Shown: positions 44,817 through 56,500 of the stretch, piece after piece | How positions within the stretch are numbered: position 1 is the stretch's first letter | How the letters are laid out: every line of letters starts with the position of its first letter | Assembly: GCA_947683625.1 (NCBI GenBank) | Contig: CANTUR010000044.1 | Span: 372,001 to 436,000 of the forward strand | DNA: 64,000 nucleotides | Origin: Mallotus nudiflorus | Taxonomy: Eukaryota; Streptophyta; Magnoliopsida; Malpighiales; Euphorbiaceae | Direction: 5' to 3' | Notes under the pieces: generated by a model | Databases searched by the model: none | Told to the model about the DNA's origin: nothing | What the model saw: the letters and a program-made list of their open reading frames with translations, nothing else | Made by a program: the position numbers and the translations under genes

Positions 44817-47342
44817 GTGATTTGGTTAATTTTGAATTTCATAAGCATGGCTAATACAATTGTTAAGCTTATATTTCATTGTAAAGGTAAATTTATTAAG
44901 GGCAAATATATAGGGAGAAAAATTAAGGTAGTTGAAAGTGAGTTTGATTTGGATTTGTTATCCTATCCAAATTTATTACCTTATGTCAAAGAATTTGGAT
45001 ATGTTAATATTAATGGTCCATACTACATTTGTTTTAGTAATGGTCCATTTATTATTTTAACAGATGATGCTAGTGTTATAACTTTATGTAAGCAATTAAA
45101 ACCTAATGTTGCACTGCACACATATATTGACCATAACCTTCCTAATATTATTGACCTAAGTGAATATGTCCAAAACCAACCTTTTGTTCAAGTGGGAAGA
45201 GGGGTTGAGCAAACTAACCTTGAAGTGGATGGTGAGGTGCAAAGTGACAAGTTTCAGAAGGAAGAAGAAGATAATGATACTCATCAAACATTTAGTGAAT
45301 TCCTTATGTCTGTCACACTATTATTAGATGATAATGATATTGATGAACTACATGAAGCTAAGAATAAAGTGAGAGAGTATAGAAAAAAACTAAAGCTCAT
45401 GTTTTAAATGATGGGTTTGGTGAGCAGGTGCATATAGAAGTGGTTGGGAATGATATAGATCAGAATGAGGTAGTAGACAATGATGAAATTGGGGGTAGTT
45501 CTGATTATGAACAATCAAATAGTTTAAAGTACATTAACAGTAATGACTTAAGTAGTTACTATATGAATTCATATGATAATTATGGGAATGATGCATTAAG
45601 AAAATCTAGTTCTAAGGTTAGATTTGATCCAAACTTAGTAATACCTAAATTTTGTCTAGAAATGATATTAGACAATGTGCGATAGTTTAGATTTGCTATT
45701 GCTAAGTACGCTGTCATAAAGGGAAAAATTGTTCACTTGGTTAAAAATAAACCTTATAGGGTTAGGGCACATTGTAAAAAGAACTTTCCTTAGGTCTTAT
45801 TTGCTAGTACTATGATGGTGTGTTTATTGTTAAAACATGCCATCCTAAGCATAGTTGCACTCAGGAAAGTATAAACAAAATGGAAACTTCTAATTTTCTT
45901 ATAATTTTATTGAAGAATATAATTATAACATAACTAAAGATTAAATTCAAAGAGATTGTATAACTTTGCAAGTCTAAGTACAAACTTAGTTTATGCAATT
46001 TAGTTTCTAGAAACACTAAAGTTAAGATTTTAAAATAGATTCATGGGGATTTTAAAGAGCAGTTTGCACATTTGCATAAATATGTACAAGAAGTTTTTGT
46101 GTCCAACCCTAGGTCAACATGTGTAGTGAAGTATAACAAGTAGAACTTGGAAAATTTAAACCCTTTTAAGAGATTTTTATTTGTTTTAGTGGGTGTAAAC
46201 AAGGATGGATTAAAGGTTGCATGCCCATTATAGGATTGGATGGCAGTTTTTTAAATTGTTTGTGTAAAGGCCAAATTTTATATACTATTGGGATGGATGG
46301 GAACAATCAAATGTTCCCAATAGCATGGGCAATAGTTTTAGTTGAAAACAAATATAATTGGGCTTAGTTTTTAAGATGCTTGAAGTGTGATCTTCCTCTT
46401 GGAGATGGATATGGATATATAGTTATTTCGAATATATAAAAGATCAATACTCTATTTATTATTTAGTTATATAATTAATTAAATAGTGTTTATTTTTAAT
46501 AAGATTCAATGCACTAACTTCTTTAAGTTTATTCTGAATACATAGGGCTTTGATGGTGCAATACAAAATGAATTACCACATGTTTATCACAGGATGTATG
46601 CAGGCATATATATGATACCTGGGCTAAAAAATGGAGGGAAGGTGATAAGAAAACTGCTTTTTAAATAGTTGTAAAATCTAATTTCAGGGTACAATTGACT
46701 AATAATATGGGAGATGTAAAAATATTAGGTGTTAGAGTTATGGATTACATGATACCGTATCCTCTACATCAATAGTGCAAGGTCTTATTCACATGTGAAT
46801 AAAGTTATAATGTGGTTGAGAATAATATGGTAGAAAATTTTAATGGGTAGATAATAGATGAAAGATTCAAGCTAATTATATCTATGTTAAATAATATATG
46901 AAAACAGGTTATGAACAAGATTGCCAAGAAAAGAAGGTCTATCTAGACATGGTTTTTAAACATTTAACTAAAAGCTTTGGAGAAGTTGGGAAAGATCAAA
47001 AGGATATCTTATTCTTGGTATAATGAGTTCAATGGTGAAGAAGGTTTTTTAGATCAATAATATATATAATGATTCAAATACACACGTAGTGCATATTTGG
47101 AATAAAACTTGTACTTATAGAGAAAAGATTTAATAAGGATCCCTTGTCAGCATGCTATGTGTGCTATTCTTGTAGAGGAGAAAGAATTGGAAGATTTTTT
47201 TGCTTATTGGTATCACAAAGAGAGCTACATTAATGCATATTTATATGTAATGAAAATAATGAAAGGAAGAGAAGTTTGGGATAAAACAGGCAAAGAATCA
47301 CTCCTCTCACTTGCTTTTGGAAAGCTTCATGTTGATACCTAA
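44817..47342 (+). pseudogene. MULE B transposase (N-terminal, MuDR, catalytic, SWIM regions)
   Basis: The first ORF (44817-45407) reads IVKLIFHCKGKFIKGKYIG, KIKVVESEFDLDLLSYPNL and YPNLLPYVKEFGY, the N-terminal domain of plant MULE transposases, then an acidic linker. Next is the MuDR finger region (VRFDPNLVIPKF, FRFAIAKYAVIKGKIVHLV, RVRAHCKKNFP). The catalytic block near 46200-46440 has PIIGLDGSFLNC, GMDGNNQMFPIAWAIVLVEN and GYGYIVISNI, with the first Asp kept and the second (SD) changed to Asn. The SWIM finger with CQHAMCAILVEEKELEDFF and YWYHKESYINAYLYV follows at 47145-47260, then GKLHVDT. The middle, 45700-47150, has many stops. Confidence 0.85.
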
Positions 47343-47343
47343 A

Positions 47344-49522
47344 TGTCAACAGTCCTCTAAAAGATCTGATGATGAAGGTTTCTAAAGATGAGACAAAGGG
47401 ACACTTCTCTGAAAGTCATCCTAAGCGCACTCTAGAAAGATGAGAAACCCAAAATACCCAAAAACACATACCTAAACCTTAAAAACTATTAAAAATAGCC
47501 TAAAAGTGCAAAACAATAGGGAGTGTGAGAGGAAAGGCTCCTGCCAACTCATCCACGAGCTTGGGTTTATCCCACACATATGAGATGGCTGACCTACCCA
47601 TGCATGTGGGTTAATGACCCACACTTATGGGTCGACCCCCCTAAGCCTATAAAAATAAAATTTCTTACTTTTTTAGGGACTTTTATTTAGAGACTAAAAA
47701 ATCACTTTTAAAGCAAGAAAAGACACTGACTTAGGATGAATTTATGACTAATTTTATACTGATTCCCATTATAAATCCCATGCAAACAAGGTGAATGACA
47801 CATGGAGACCCATACCCAAACACTATTAACCCATTTTTTATATTCATTTTAGAATCTTTTAGCACTCTTTTTAACCAAACCAAGCCCTATTATTGCCAAA
47901 GTGTGCTTCCAAGGTATATCTCAGTCCCTCTCAGGATCTCTATATCATTTTTATATAAAATTTGCATTTGCATATCATTTTCTCTTCTTCTCCTACTCTT
48001 TTCTTTTAGTTTTATTATTTTTGCATTTTTTCAATCATTTTATTATCTTGTGGTGAAAATTATGACCTTTGATGATGTTAAAGTAATATATGATATGTTG
48101 AAGGAGTGGAAAGTTTAGGTTGAGAATCCATAAGTGTTTATTGCATTTTTGCATTTGATATTAATTTTTTCCTCATATTTGCATCATTTTTTATTTATTT
48201 TCCTTTTCCTAATATGGGTATTTTGGTGCTAAAATTTGTGTTTTTATTTTTATTTTTCCATTTTTCATCATAAAATTCCTATTTTTATGGTGAAAAATGC
48301 ATTTTTGTTATTTTTGTTAATTTTTGTGTTGTTATCTCTATTTTTGCACTTTTTATCATAAAATTCCCATGTTTAGGTAAAAATTGCATTTTTACCATTT
48401 ATTTTATTTTATTTGCATTGTTATTCTTTTGTTGTTTTTATTTCTTTTATTATTAAATTTTGCACTTTTTATCATAAAATTCCCATTTTTATGGGAAAAG
48501 ACGCATTTTTATTATTTTGTTATTTCGTCCCTTTTATTTTAATTTTCTCACATTTTTATGATCAAATTCCCATCTTTATGATAAAAACCATTCTTTATTA
48601 GCATTTTATTATCTTACTAGTTTTATTCTCTTTATTCTAATTTCTTTGCATTTTTATCATAAAATTCCATTCTTGTAATAAAAATGGCAATTTGGCACAA
48701 AAATATTTGAACTTTAAACCTTGTATCATGCATCTTCATTAGCATTTTTTGTTTATTTGTTCAAATATTTTTTTTATTATTTTTCTTTTGTTGATCATGT
48801 GGATGGATAAAATATAAAGTGGTAATAAATGTGATGTATGGTTACATGTGCGTGCGAACTAACCTTTATTTGCAGGTTCATTAGAATAAGAATTTTCCTT
48901 GTCTTTTATTTTCTATTTTCAATGCAATTAATAGAATAGGGAATTTTCCAAGTGATGTAATCCTTAATCCCAACTTCCCATTTTTTTGTCTTTTGGATGT
49001 ATCTATTAGAATGGATCATTTTCAAAGGCTGTAATCTTTAATCTCTTTCCCTATTTTTATTTTATGCATATATTTTATTTATTATTCCATGCATGCTTAT
49101 GCGTTGTTTGCTATATGCCTATTTTTTTCATTAATTGTTGCATATTTGGTATGATTGATTGATATTTATTTGTTTGGTTATTCTTGCTTATTGTTGTATA
49201 CGTGCTAAATTCAATTATCCTAAGTTCTAATTTTTCAATTAAATACAATTTTAAATTGACTAACAATTAAGTATGGTAAATGCATCATTAAAATCAAAAC
49301 TACGGTGAAGGAACAAATAATTAAATAATGTCCATTAAGAAACACGATAAGTAGATGTTACCCTCTGATCCTAGAATCTCTAGTAAGGAAGTGGGTTCCC
49401 ACTTACTTCCCCATTTCTTGATTAAAGTTAGGTGGTGACTCTAATTTACATAACCTATTTAGGCATACCATCCCATATAAATAACATCTGATAAATGGTC
49501 GCCTAAGCGTGTGTGCCCTAAC
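47344..49522. repeat. probable solo LTR inserted in the MULE B transposase
   Basis: The transposase frame breaks after ctaaa (47339-47343) and resumes with ctaca (49523-49527), which fits a 5-bp duplication with one mismatch. The insert begins tgtcaacagtcctc and ends gtgtgccctaaca, so its ends are TG and CA, or TGTTAGGGC...TTGACA on the other strand. It holds no coding sequence, only T-rich stretches with repeated cataaaattcccat words (48270-48670) and a TATA-like tataaaaat at 47648. Length and ends fit an LTR, but no second copy is in the window. Confidence 0.6.
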
Positions 49523-49700
49523 ACTACATTGATCTTGTCTCCCTTACAACACTTTTAAGTAGACTTAAGACAAAGAGAGAAGTTGACAAATATGAGGTTA
49601 AGGAGGTTGGCAAATTATCAAGGTTGGGATGTAAATAACTTACAAACTATGCAAGACTATTAGACACAATATTAGGGGGTTCCCAAATAGAATAACAATA
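49523..49700 (+). pseudogene. MULE B transposase, C-terminal end with degraded zinc knuckle
   Basis: After the insertion the plus strand continues SLTTLLSRLKTKREVDKYEV, then GKLSRLGCK with a stop where a Thr/Met-Cys pair is usual, NYARLLDTILGG. This fits the KLSRxG...C..C...GHN..GC knuckle that ends plant MULE transposases, with most cysteines lost. It confirms that the two parts were once one gene. Confidence 0.65.
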
Positions 49701-51848
49701 AGTTAAGTAATTATTTAACTTATATGTTTATATTACATATATACTTGTTGTTAATTATGATGTTTAACTACTTGGAAACTGACTTGACAAGGTTTAACCT
49801 CTATAAAAAGGAATATAAGGACACAATAAGCTCAATAGGCAACTTATATGCCTTAGCAGCAAAGGGCTTCTCAGGCTGAAGATAATTTTTTCTAAGAATA
49901 CTACCAGAGCACCATAAAAAAATGTATAAAGACAAGTAAAATTTTTTATTTATTATATGCTTTGCACTCTAAATTTGGTGTTTGTACATGTGAACTAAAA
50001 CTTGCTTGGTTGCTCATTTAAAGATAAAGTTGATAAGGACAAAGTTTAGGGTTAAAATATAACCTCAGTGGGGTGTAATTTGGATGGTGGCCAATGTTCA
50101 CCAAATGTAACTGTAAAAAATCAATGTCGTAGAGAGGCAGCAAGTGAAGTTGGGTCAAAACTCCATTAAACAACAAGTTTTGGAAGACATTTCATTCCAA
50201 AAAGCAAGTAACCATCTTTTAAAAGATTTTTTATGTGCAAAGGGATACAAATTAAAACTTATGATTAGTTTATGACCAAAGGATACAAAGTACCTAAAGT
50301 AAGTTAAGTTTCCAATATTTTCAAAATTGGTTTTTATTCCTTAGTGTTAGTTTTATTATAAGATTAATTCAAGTTCTTATTTTATTAGTTTACAAGGAAT
50401 GCAAGTAAGAAAACCATCAATTATGAAAAATCTTGATAATATTAACAACCAAGTCAACACTTGAGAAGCAAGTTCTCTTTTGTCAACACCCACAAGGTGC
50501 AAGTTTAATGAATTAAGGAAACTTTTTATTATGTTTTTGTTATGTATCAGGATTATATTTTATATATACTATAACTGTGTTAATGGCTACTAATGTTTAT
50601 GGTTGGGATGTTGTTAACGAAAGTTGTTAATTTATATAGTCAGGATGTTTTTTATTTGGAATAGGATGATATAGATAGGATGTTGTTAATGGATGTTTCT
50701 ATTGATTTAGAATAGGAACTTTATTATGTTATTGTTATTATAATATAACTTTATTGTCACTTTTGTTGTTCATAAACCCACCTTAATTATCAAATATTTG
50801 TAACGTGTAAAATTTCAATATTAGATTACCAATTGTGTATACTATTATCACTTTTTAATATAAGATTGTTGTTACTTTTTAATTATGATTACTAGTTAAT
50901 TATATAATCTATTTGAACTTGTATAAATTAATGTCACTTTTAACAACCAAAGAAGTGTTCATGAATATAACTAGAGAAGGTTTTCCATCATCTTCCATTA
51001 CTAAGCAACTAGTTCAAAGTATAACAAAACATACACATAAACTTAATATAGCAATTCAAATAACATAGAATTTTAGTAGCTAGCTATTAATGCTAGTAGG
51101 TTCGACTCGATGCTCTTTAGTTATATACCTTTTTTCTTATTACAAGAAAATAAAGGGAAAAAGGGTTAATGAGTGAAGTACTAAAAGAGCTTAGGGATGG
51201 CATAAATGCACTTACGACCCTTTACTCAAGCATGAGATATAAGGAATCGCTACTTAAAATCACCTAAGAAATTATTTGTTTAAGGACTAAGGTCAACTTG
51301 AATCCCTCGTTTGGAACTGCATTGGCCCATTGGATAAAGCATTAGGTTCAAATGTCAATGTTAGTGGGATTAGGCTCTTTATATTTGAGGTATCTCTATA
51401 CTGCCTGGATGCTGAGCAGGGTCAGCTTTACTAGTTTCAAACAGTGCTTCTAAGAAAATGGACTATAATAGATTAACCACTATATGTAAATGCAAACACA
51501 TTATACATAATATTATATAATATGCATGAACATAGCAAGATGCATGAGCATAATAAGATGCATAAACATCGCATAAAATACAAATATGCAAACATAATAA
51601 TGCCATTTACTGCATGAATAATATGAACATGGTTGTCAATACCAAAAGGGTTTAGTTAAGGTTTTATTGGGGTTTTTTTAGGTCTAGAAAAGGTATAATT
51701 GGTGATCAAGTAAAGTTTTAGTGGTTTAGTTGGTTCTAAAATGGTTTGAATCTCACTCCTCTTCATTAAATTAATTGTCTAATGAGATATTTCAAGTTTT
51801 TCATTATTGGCTTTCAAGGTTTTGAAAATGACCCCAACACTAGCAATA
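49701..51848. other. MULE B DNA between its convergent genes, no gene recognised
   Basis: AT-rich, with short ORFs and no motif that I recognise. The plus-strand section 49850-50480 has coding-like composition with frequent stops and may be the tail of the transposase transcript. The stretch 51120-51470 contains words typical of plant transposon UTRs but no defined feature. Confidence 0.45.
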
Positions 51849-52718
51849 TTATGACTTTAACATTTTAATCACTAACAATCCAACAATAATAGAAAAGCTA
51901 ACTCTGTAAAAATTCTTGCTTATTGTTATATATTTTGGTTTTTGCTTCACTTCAGTAAGTTCTAAGTTTAATGAGTTAATTTCATTCTTTAGTTTATCAA
52001 TGTGCTTCATTATAGATGTAGCCTTATAGTCATCTTTATAGTTGATCCTCAAATTTTACAAGTGCATATTCAAAGCTCTCAACTCATTGGCTGTGATTAT
52101 GGACCTCTCATTAAGCCATTTGTCATGCCACTTAAATAACTCACAATGACTTCAATGAAAATCATTAGATCCCACTCAAAATAAAATTGGCATAATACAT
52201 TTATGACCCTTTGTACTTGGCATAATTTGTCAGTTTGACACCTTAACTTACAATCTTGCCATTTTAACACTTAATCTTGTTTAAAATGAACTAATCTATA
52301 GTAATCTGATGACATAATGCATCTACCACCCCTTATACTTGTCACTTTTTGTCATTTTGATACCTATACTCATAACTTTTAGTCAGTTAAACCCTTGAGA
52401 TATGGCACATACTGATTTGCTATTCAATGCTAAGTGTGCTAACATGGGTTTCAAATTTGTATTTTATGTGAGTTTATGTATTAAAATAACAAAAATATAA
52501 GTTGAGGTGTTAAACTAATAAAAGTGACAAGTACAAGGGGCCATATATGTATTATGTCGGTTATTTTCAGTCCTTGAAATCAACAATCAAGCATAATTTC
52601 CACAATTATAGTAAAGCATATCTTACTAAAAAATGGAAGGATTAAATTCCAAGTTTGTTGTTACCTCTCTATTTCTTTGTACTTCGCTACTACTTCCTAC
52701 TCCATTATTACTCGCCAT
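51849..52718 (-). pseudogene. GRF-type zinc-finger protein with coiled coil and C-terminal TM, MULE B second gene
   Basis: ATG 52718 reads MASNNGVGSSSEVQRNREV. Downstream NCGNYA, a stop and LLISRTENN fit the opening of a GRF finger (C-x-CG...SRTxxNPGRRF). A 368-bp element interrupts the domain there. Beyond it HCELFKWHDKWLNERS gives the last Cys and the F-K-W-H-D end of the finger. The part 52052-51849 is open for 67 codons: a coiled coil (DKLKNEINSLNLELTEVKQK) and a hydrophobic anchor FSIIVGLLVIKML at the C-terminus. The arrangement equals the gene at 9183-9767 of MULE A. Function is not known. Confidence 0.72.
52191..52558. mobile_element. small inverted-repeat element (MITE-like) inside the GRF domain
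   Basis: The ends are inverted copies: cataatacatttatgaccct at 52191 and, on the other strand from 52558, gacataatacatatatggcc. They stay similar for about 80-90 bp. A third copy of the same end sequence lies inside at about 52308-52390 in direct orientation with the left end. The insert is flanked by gg on both sides; a longer target duplication is not clear, so the superfamily is unknown. It has no coding capacity. Confidence 0.7.
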
Positions 52719-52926
52719 TGAGTGAAAGAGTCAAGAATGAGTTAAAACAAGTGAGAAAAGGATGAACAAAAGGTATAAGAAGAGCAAAAAGGTAGAAGAA
52801 GATAAATAGGAGATTCAAATGCCAAATATATCCCTCACTAATATTAAACTTTTTTTATTATAACACATGGATATCATTTAGGTTCGACATGGCATTTTTT
52901 ATTATTTTTTATGCAATAGTTAACAC

Positions 52927-53072
52927 TGTCAATTGGCATTGTTAAAAAAGTCTTCAATAGCAATATAAATAAAAGATTAGCGTCATAATAGAATGCAATA
53001 AAAAGCTAATGGTTCAATAGAATAAAACCTATAAGTTCAGGGGCTTCATAATGGATTTTTCCCATTTACATA
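52927..53072 (-). repeat. right TIR and target duplication of MULE B
   Basis: Read inward on minus from 53063 it begins gggaaaaatccattatgaag and pairs with 44024-44158. Outside it atttacata (53064-53072) matches the left duplication at 8 of 9 bases. Confidence 0.88.
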
Positions 53073-55242
53073 ATTTACAAATTAATATTTTTATATAAAT
53101 TAATTATATTTAAAATAAGTATAGAATATGAAAATTTTAACAATAATTAAGCAACAACAACCTAATAACTACTTCACAATAACCAAAAATTAAATTATTA
53201 TTAATATATAATAATTTAAATTATTTTTTTTGATAATTTAAATAACTTAATAAATTTATATTTGTATACATTGATTATATTTATATAAATTAATAAATAA
53301 TAAATTAAATTTACATCATTTATATTTAATAAATTAATATCTGTATAATTTATATTTATATAAATTGATAATATTCAAAATGAATATAACAAACAAGCTG
53401 ACAATAACCAAATAACAACTAAAAAACAAACAAAAAATCAAAAAATACCTGAAACAACTTGACAACAATAAAAAATAAATAAACTTACAAGAACAAATTA
53501 AAACAAGTGTAAAACATGGATAATAATCTAACAACAACCAAATGACAACTAGAAAAAAAAAATCTAAAAGCAACAATAACAATAACAGTAATAGCCGAAC
53601 AACAACCTCACAATAAAAAAATTATTATTAATATTTAATAACTTAAATAATTTTTATTAATTTATAAAATTCAAGTGTAATAACTTGAATTAAAAAGAGA
53701 AAAAAAGTCAAAATAAGTGTAATAACTTGAATTAAAAAGAGAAAAAAGTCAAAATAAGGAGAAAAAAAGGTATTGACATAAAAGGAAAAGAGTGGTGTTG
53801 TAATGAAGATAAATCGTGAAGCTTGGCAAAATATAAGTTTTAGGCTTTAAAATTTTCTTTTTTCTTTTTCCTCTCCATTCATTAACCAAACGACCTCCAC
53901 TATCAAATTTTAACCATAACTTTTTCTCAATGTCCCCAACATATTGTTAGTTTTCGTTTTGTGAAAATTGGCTCCGATTTGGTCGATTTTAGCTTGAAAG
54001 TTTCAACATAAACTTTCCATAGTCAAATCTCCACTTTTGGCAATGGTTAGCCATTACAACAACCACTATCATGCTAATCGTATTTTTAGGAGTCTAAAGA
54101 GACCAACCAAGCATCCAATTTATGCCATTTCACCTTTTGTTTGAATATATTCAGCAATTTTCGTTTATTTTATGATATTTTAATCCAATAATTATTTGGT
54201 GTGTTTGAAGGTATATTTGAGTTCTACTTTTGTTAGGAGTGGGTTCGTGTGATTGATTTGTTTAGGTGATGCAATTACGATGAGAATTCTGGCAAATCCC
54301 ACTTGTAGACGTAGTGAAACAGTGACTGAAGCTAAAAATTATTATTTTATTTTTAATAAATAATATAAAATATGGAGATTAATTTTTATAGCCACAGTGA
54401 AGTCTAATTATTTACAAATTATAAGATAAAAATTTTGAAATGGTTTTAGTGGAAATTATTATATATTTTATTTAAATTAATTTTGCTAATTAAAATAATC
54501 CTTTTAGCCTTAAATTGCATATCTAGAGCATTCACAAGTCAATTTTGATAATTCTTTGATTTTAAAAATTTATCTAGAATTTTAGGAAATTTTTAGCAAT
54601 TTATTTGTTATTTATTCATGAAGTAAATATTTGTTATTTTAGAAAATACTAGAGTGAGAACATTTGAGACTGGGTGGATGAAAATGTGTAGGCCAACTCA
54701 CTCCACGTGTAAGTTAATTTTTTCACTTCAGATGTTTGAAACTTAGCATTATTTTGATATTTATGAATGTCATATATGTATTGCTTGTTACGGTATTATT
54801 TTGATGTCATTAAGGCTATTATTGTTGTTGTTAATGTTAATATTATTACTATTGATTAAGTAAAAGTATTTTTAATGCACTATATATACATAATGATTTT
54901 GGAGATATTTGGTAGAATGAGCTACCTGATGAGTGTTATCAGGATTGTGTGTACATTGGTATTAGTTGTTGAGTTAGGTGTTTGTGTGTGTATATATATA
55001 TATAATGATTTTTGGAGAAATTTAATAGAAAAAGCTACCTGATGAGTGTTATCAGGACTATATGTACATTGGTATTAGTCATTGAGTTGGCCTTTATATG
55101 AATATTTGATTTATGATGAATATTTGGTATTAGTCATTGGGAATCTAGAGTTACTTGAATTAATGAAGCTCATTAACTTTTAACATTCTACACTGAAATT
55201 CTCATTAGGAAAATACTATGCATAAGCTTACCCATAAAGCAA
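53073..55242. other. non-coding, very AT-rich DNA with small tandem duplications
   Basis: No coding region was recognised. A 42-bp unit starting aagtgtaataacttgaatta is present twice at 53673-53755. The hydrophobic minus-strand ORF at 53334-53582 is low-complexity and I do not accept it. The part 53800-54750 has a more balanced composition and may be an old LTR or leader, but no partner was found. It could hold the lost 5' LTR of the Copia relic downstream. Confidence 0.45.
54890..55090. repeat. tandem duplication of about 110 bp with GT/AT microsatellite between units
   Basis: Both units contain gctacctgatgagtgttatc, then agga and gtacattggtattagt; they begin at about 54890 and 55002. The word tggtattag occurs a third time at 55124. 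It resembles the tRNA-Met primer site tggtatcag, so this could be a multiplied primer-site region of the Copia element, but that is uncertain. Confidence 0.7.
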
Positions 55243-56500
55243 AGAGAAGATAAGAAGAATGAAAAAGAAAAGCAAAAGAAAGGAATTGCTTTAAAGGCTA
55301 TTTAAGAAGATTTTAATGAAGAAAATCTTATTGACTCTAGTAATGAGAATAATAAAATAATTATGATCACTAGTGGTTTAAAAAATTCTTGAAAATATAA
55401 AGCTTCTCAAATCAAAGAGACAGCAAAAAGCTTGAAGGCAAGAAGAACAAAAAGGTGACTTACTATGAATACAAGAAACTAGGACACATTTGAAGTGAGT
55501 GCCCAAGGTTAAAGTTTAAGGGTAGGGGAGTAAAGAAAAAGATGAATGTATTCAAAGCTTCATAGGATGACTCCTTAGACTCAGAAAAGGAAGAGAAGCA
55601 ACAACAAGTAGACAACCTTCACTTTATGGCATTTGAAGAGAATAATAAGCTACTATCCTCTTTTCATTCTTCATATGATGATTATGACGATGATGAGAGC
55701 TCCATTATGTGAAAACTCATGATAAGTATAAGAGCTTACTTTCTAAGAAAAAGCTCTACAAGCATGAGCTCTCAAAAGTATTTAAGGAATTTGCAACTTT
55801 AAAAAATGACTTTTCAAAAATTGTTTTATCAAATGAAAAGCTTCTTAAAAGTATTTAAGGAATTTATAACTTTGAAAAATTACTTTTCAAAAATTACTTT
55901 ATCAAATGAAAAGCATACTAATGATTTAAAGAATTCCATTTCCTTTAAGAAACCTAATGATGAAAATAAAAAGCTTTCTAGAGAAGTATTATATTTAAAA
56001 AATTATATTTCTAAATTCAAAAAGGGTAAATAGACTTTAGATAGTCTTCTTGAAACCCAAAGGTTCTATACAAACACCCATGGAGTTGGATATTCTTATG
56101 GGATTTCTTCTTCTTCTTCATCACACATTAAAGTTATCAAAGCTACTTATGATTCTTCACCTTTTACATCTAAACCCATTGAGACTCAAGCTCTTGCAAT
56201 GAAAAGGTCTTAATCATCTAAACTCAATGATAAGTCTCCTATGACTCAACCATTCATGACTTAAAGGTCTAAGGGACAAGCCAAAAGGTCTCAATCTAAG
56301 CATGCATTCATGTACATTAAAAATAATATATCAAGGCATGCTTCTCATCCTCATAGTTCTTAACATTGTGAATGTATATCTCATATACATCCTAGAGCAT
56401 ATAAATAACTTAGAATGCATCTATAAACTTCCATGCATAATTTGGAAGATATGGACAACACAAAAGAAATGCATATCATTTAAATATTAGATATTATTAT
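55243..56500 (+). pseudogene. Copia gag with zinc-knuckle remnant
   Basis: EKEKQKKGIALKA and NEENLIDSSNENNK are followed by KKNKKVTYYEYKKLGHI, a stop and SECPRLKFKG. This is a CCHC knuckle in which two Cys are Tyr. An acidic stretch and a helical tail follow (55806-56033, open). A unit of about 72 bp is tandemly repeated at 55770-55840 and 55842-55914. Ser-rich and Lys-rich parts with stops extend to about 56350. Confidence 0.72.

Larger units (their letters stand above)
44024..53063 (+). mobile_element. Mutator-like element MULE B, two convergent genes, two nested insertions
   Basis: A 9,040-bp element with 135-bp TIRs and a 9-bp target duplication. The transposase reads on plus from 44.8 to 49.7 kb and is split by a probable solo LTR. 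A GRF/coiled-coil/TM gene reads on minus from 52,718 to 51,849 and is split by a small inverted-repeat element. Only 54 bp separate its left duplication from that of MULE A, and the two transposase genes point away from each other. All coding parts contain stops. Confidence 0.88.

Noticed and set aside
47795..48601. Two plus-strand ORFs within the solo LTR
   Set aside because: T-rich, Phe/Ile/Leu-dominated translation inside a non-coding LTR-like segment.
53334..53582. Hydrophobic 82-codon minus-strand ORF
   Set aside because: Low-complexity Leu/Phe translation of AT-rich DNA; no start context or homology.
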